Origin: Tannerellaceae bacterium
Lineage (GTDB): Bacteria; Bacteroidota; Bacteroidia; Bacteroidales; Tannerellaceae
Direction of reading: 5' to 3'
Assembly: GCA_031278605.1 (NCBI GenBank)
Contig: JAITKB010000065.1
Coordinates: forward strand, 1 to 50,278
Length of the DNA: 50,278 nucleotides
Shown here: positions 49,684 to 50,278 of the stretch, piece by piece
How the letters are laid out: each line of letters begins with the position of its first letter
How positions within the stretch are numbered: position 1 is the first letter of the stretch
Made by a program: the position numbers and the translations under genes
Notes under the pieces: model-generated
The model's database searches: none
Told to the model about the DNA's origin: nothing
The model's input: only the letters and a program-made list of their open reading frames with translations

Positions 49684-50278
49684 ATGGAGGCAGAGACCAT
49701 TCAAAAAAACGGGGCGAGTCCGAAAAGCCAGATGAGTAGGAGAAACACTATTTTAAAATTCTTCATGTATGCCGTATTGCTTGGCGCTATGGGTTTAACT
49801 GCCGTTTCGTGTGATAAGGATAATGGCGACGACGGACAAACATTGTCGCCAAATACAATCAGCGCGAAATGGGAAATCGCCGCTTCTACAAGTAAATATG
49901 CCTCTTTCGAGTTTAACAGGGACGGAAACTATATTGTGGTTGAGCGGGTCGAAGGAGAAAATTATGCAGTGTTAAAAAATAGCGTCGGTAGAAACTCCTC
50001 GTGTTCTCTATTTCAAAAAACAGCTACACGAAAAGCATCGACACGCGCATCTTCGGACTCCGGTCTTTCGCCGATACATTTCGGAACATACAAAATCGAA
50101 GGCGATAAAATCATTCTGTCGGGCTTTGGCATAATTGACGTTATTTCCTTCACGGCGGAAGAATTTACCTTCTCTTTTACCCTTGAAGCCACGGGGAAAA
50201 ACGAGACGTATGTTGCAAACAAAGCGGCAGACCCGATATCTTCTACCAGCCGCACCGATATGTTTTGCAGAACTTGGA
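49684..50278 (+). CDS. Lipocalin-like lipoprotein, 3' end beyond window (partial)
   Basis: Absent from the ORF track because it runs off the window. The start is either 49684 (MEAETIQKNGASPKSQ) or, more likely for export, 49732 (MSRRNTILKFFMYAVLLGAMGLTAVSC|DKDNGDD), with a clear lipobox. The mature part, SAKWEIAASTSKYASFEFNRDGNYIVVER, then HFGTYKIEGDKIILSGFGIIDVISF, then SSTSRTDMFCRTW at the edge, has the repeated-domain look of lipocalin-like/DUF-type lipoproteins frequent in Bacteroidales. Function unknown. The frame continues open at 50278. The minus ORF 50013..50255 is its shadow. Confidence 0.7.
   Translation, partial: MEAETIQKNGASPKSQMSRRNTILKFFMYAVLLGAMGLTAVSCDKDNGDDGQTLSPNTISAKWEIAASTSKYASFEFNRDGNYIVVERVEGENYAVLKNSVGRNSSCSLFQKTATRKASTRASSDSGLSPIHFGTYKIEGDKIILSGFGIIDVISFTAEEFTFSFTLEATGKNETYVANKAADPISSTSRTDMFCRTW

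Overview
The window looks like chromosomal DNA from a member of the Bacteroidales, probably close to the Tannerellaceae/Porphyromonadaceae. Supporting signs are SusC/SusD pairs, an Mfa-type (type V) fimbrial operon, a type IX secretion (T9SS) C-terminal signal, DUF3575/DUF3868/DUF3316/DUF6377 family proteins, single-chain glycyl-tRNA synthetase and -7 boxes of the Bacteroidetes form TAnnTTTG. No rRNA, tRNA, CRISPR array or intact insertion sequence is visible.

Layout. 0-1.5 kb: a 22-bp tandem-repeat array, then an AAA/DUF234 ATPase. 1.5-6.1 kb, minus strand: operon of topoisomerase IV subunit A, a DUF3316 protein and an S41 peptidase lipoprotein. 6.2-7.9 kb, plus: SMP-30-type lactonase, TM2 protein, DUF2752 protein. 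8.1-9.9 kb, minus: long-chain acyl-CoA synthetase. 10.4-19.9 kb, plus: seven-gene fimbrial operon running DUF3575, DUF3868/OmpA, Mfa1-like fimbrillin, terminator, Mfa2-like anchor, two paralogous accessory lipoproteins and a T9SS-signal protein. 20.2-21.7 kb: ECF sigma factor with a small membrane anti-sigma candidate, divergent from a membrane protein. 21.8-23.1 kb: RsmI-like methylase and a WlbB-type acetyltransferase. 23.1-29.8 kb, minus: AraC regulator, flippase, M20 deacetylase, RibF, FKBP lipoprotein, GlyRS. 30.0-49.2 kb: a rhamnosidase polysaccharide utilization locus (PUL) made of a DUF6377 sensor-regulator (minus) and then SusC, SusD, carboxylesterase, PHB-type esterase, two GH78 rhamnosidases, flavodoxin, MBL hydrolase and an esterase (plus), ending in a terminator. 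49.7 kb to the end: a lipocalin-like lipoprotein cut off by the window edge, missing from the ORF track.

How the genes work together. The fimbrial genes describe a surface fibre with polymerising subunit, anchor and tip or accessory proteins; the last gene resembles the position of mfa5 of Porphyromonas gingivalis, which also uses T9SS. The PUL enzymes suggest uptake and stripping of acylated (ester-bearing) rhamnosides, sensed by the divergent DUF6377 protein.

Most unusual signals. (1) Four intergenic minisatellites of three unrelated sequences all have exactly 22-bp units; two copies sit inside MITE-like elements with imperfect terminal inverted repeats and a perfect 18-20 bp palindrome, each placed between convergent genes. 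(2) The sigma factor and its divergent neighbour share a perfectly symmetric pair of candidate ECF promoters (TGTAACC-N15-CGTCA on each strand). (3) An 18-bp perfect hairpin lies inside the signal-peptide codons of the first esterase of the PUL. All functional claims are from reading sequence only; no database search was run.
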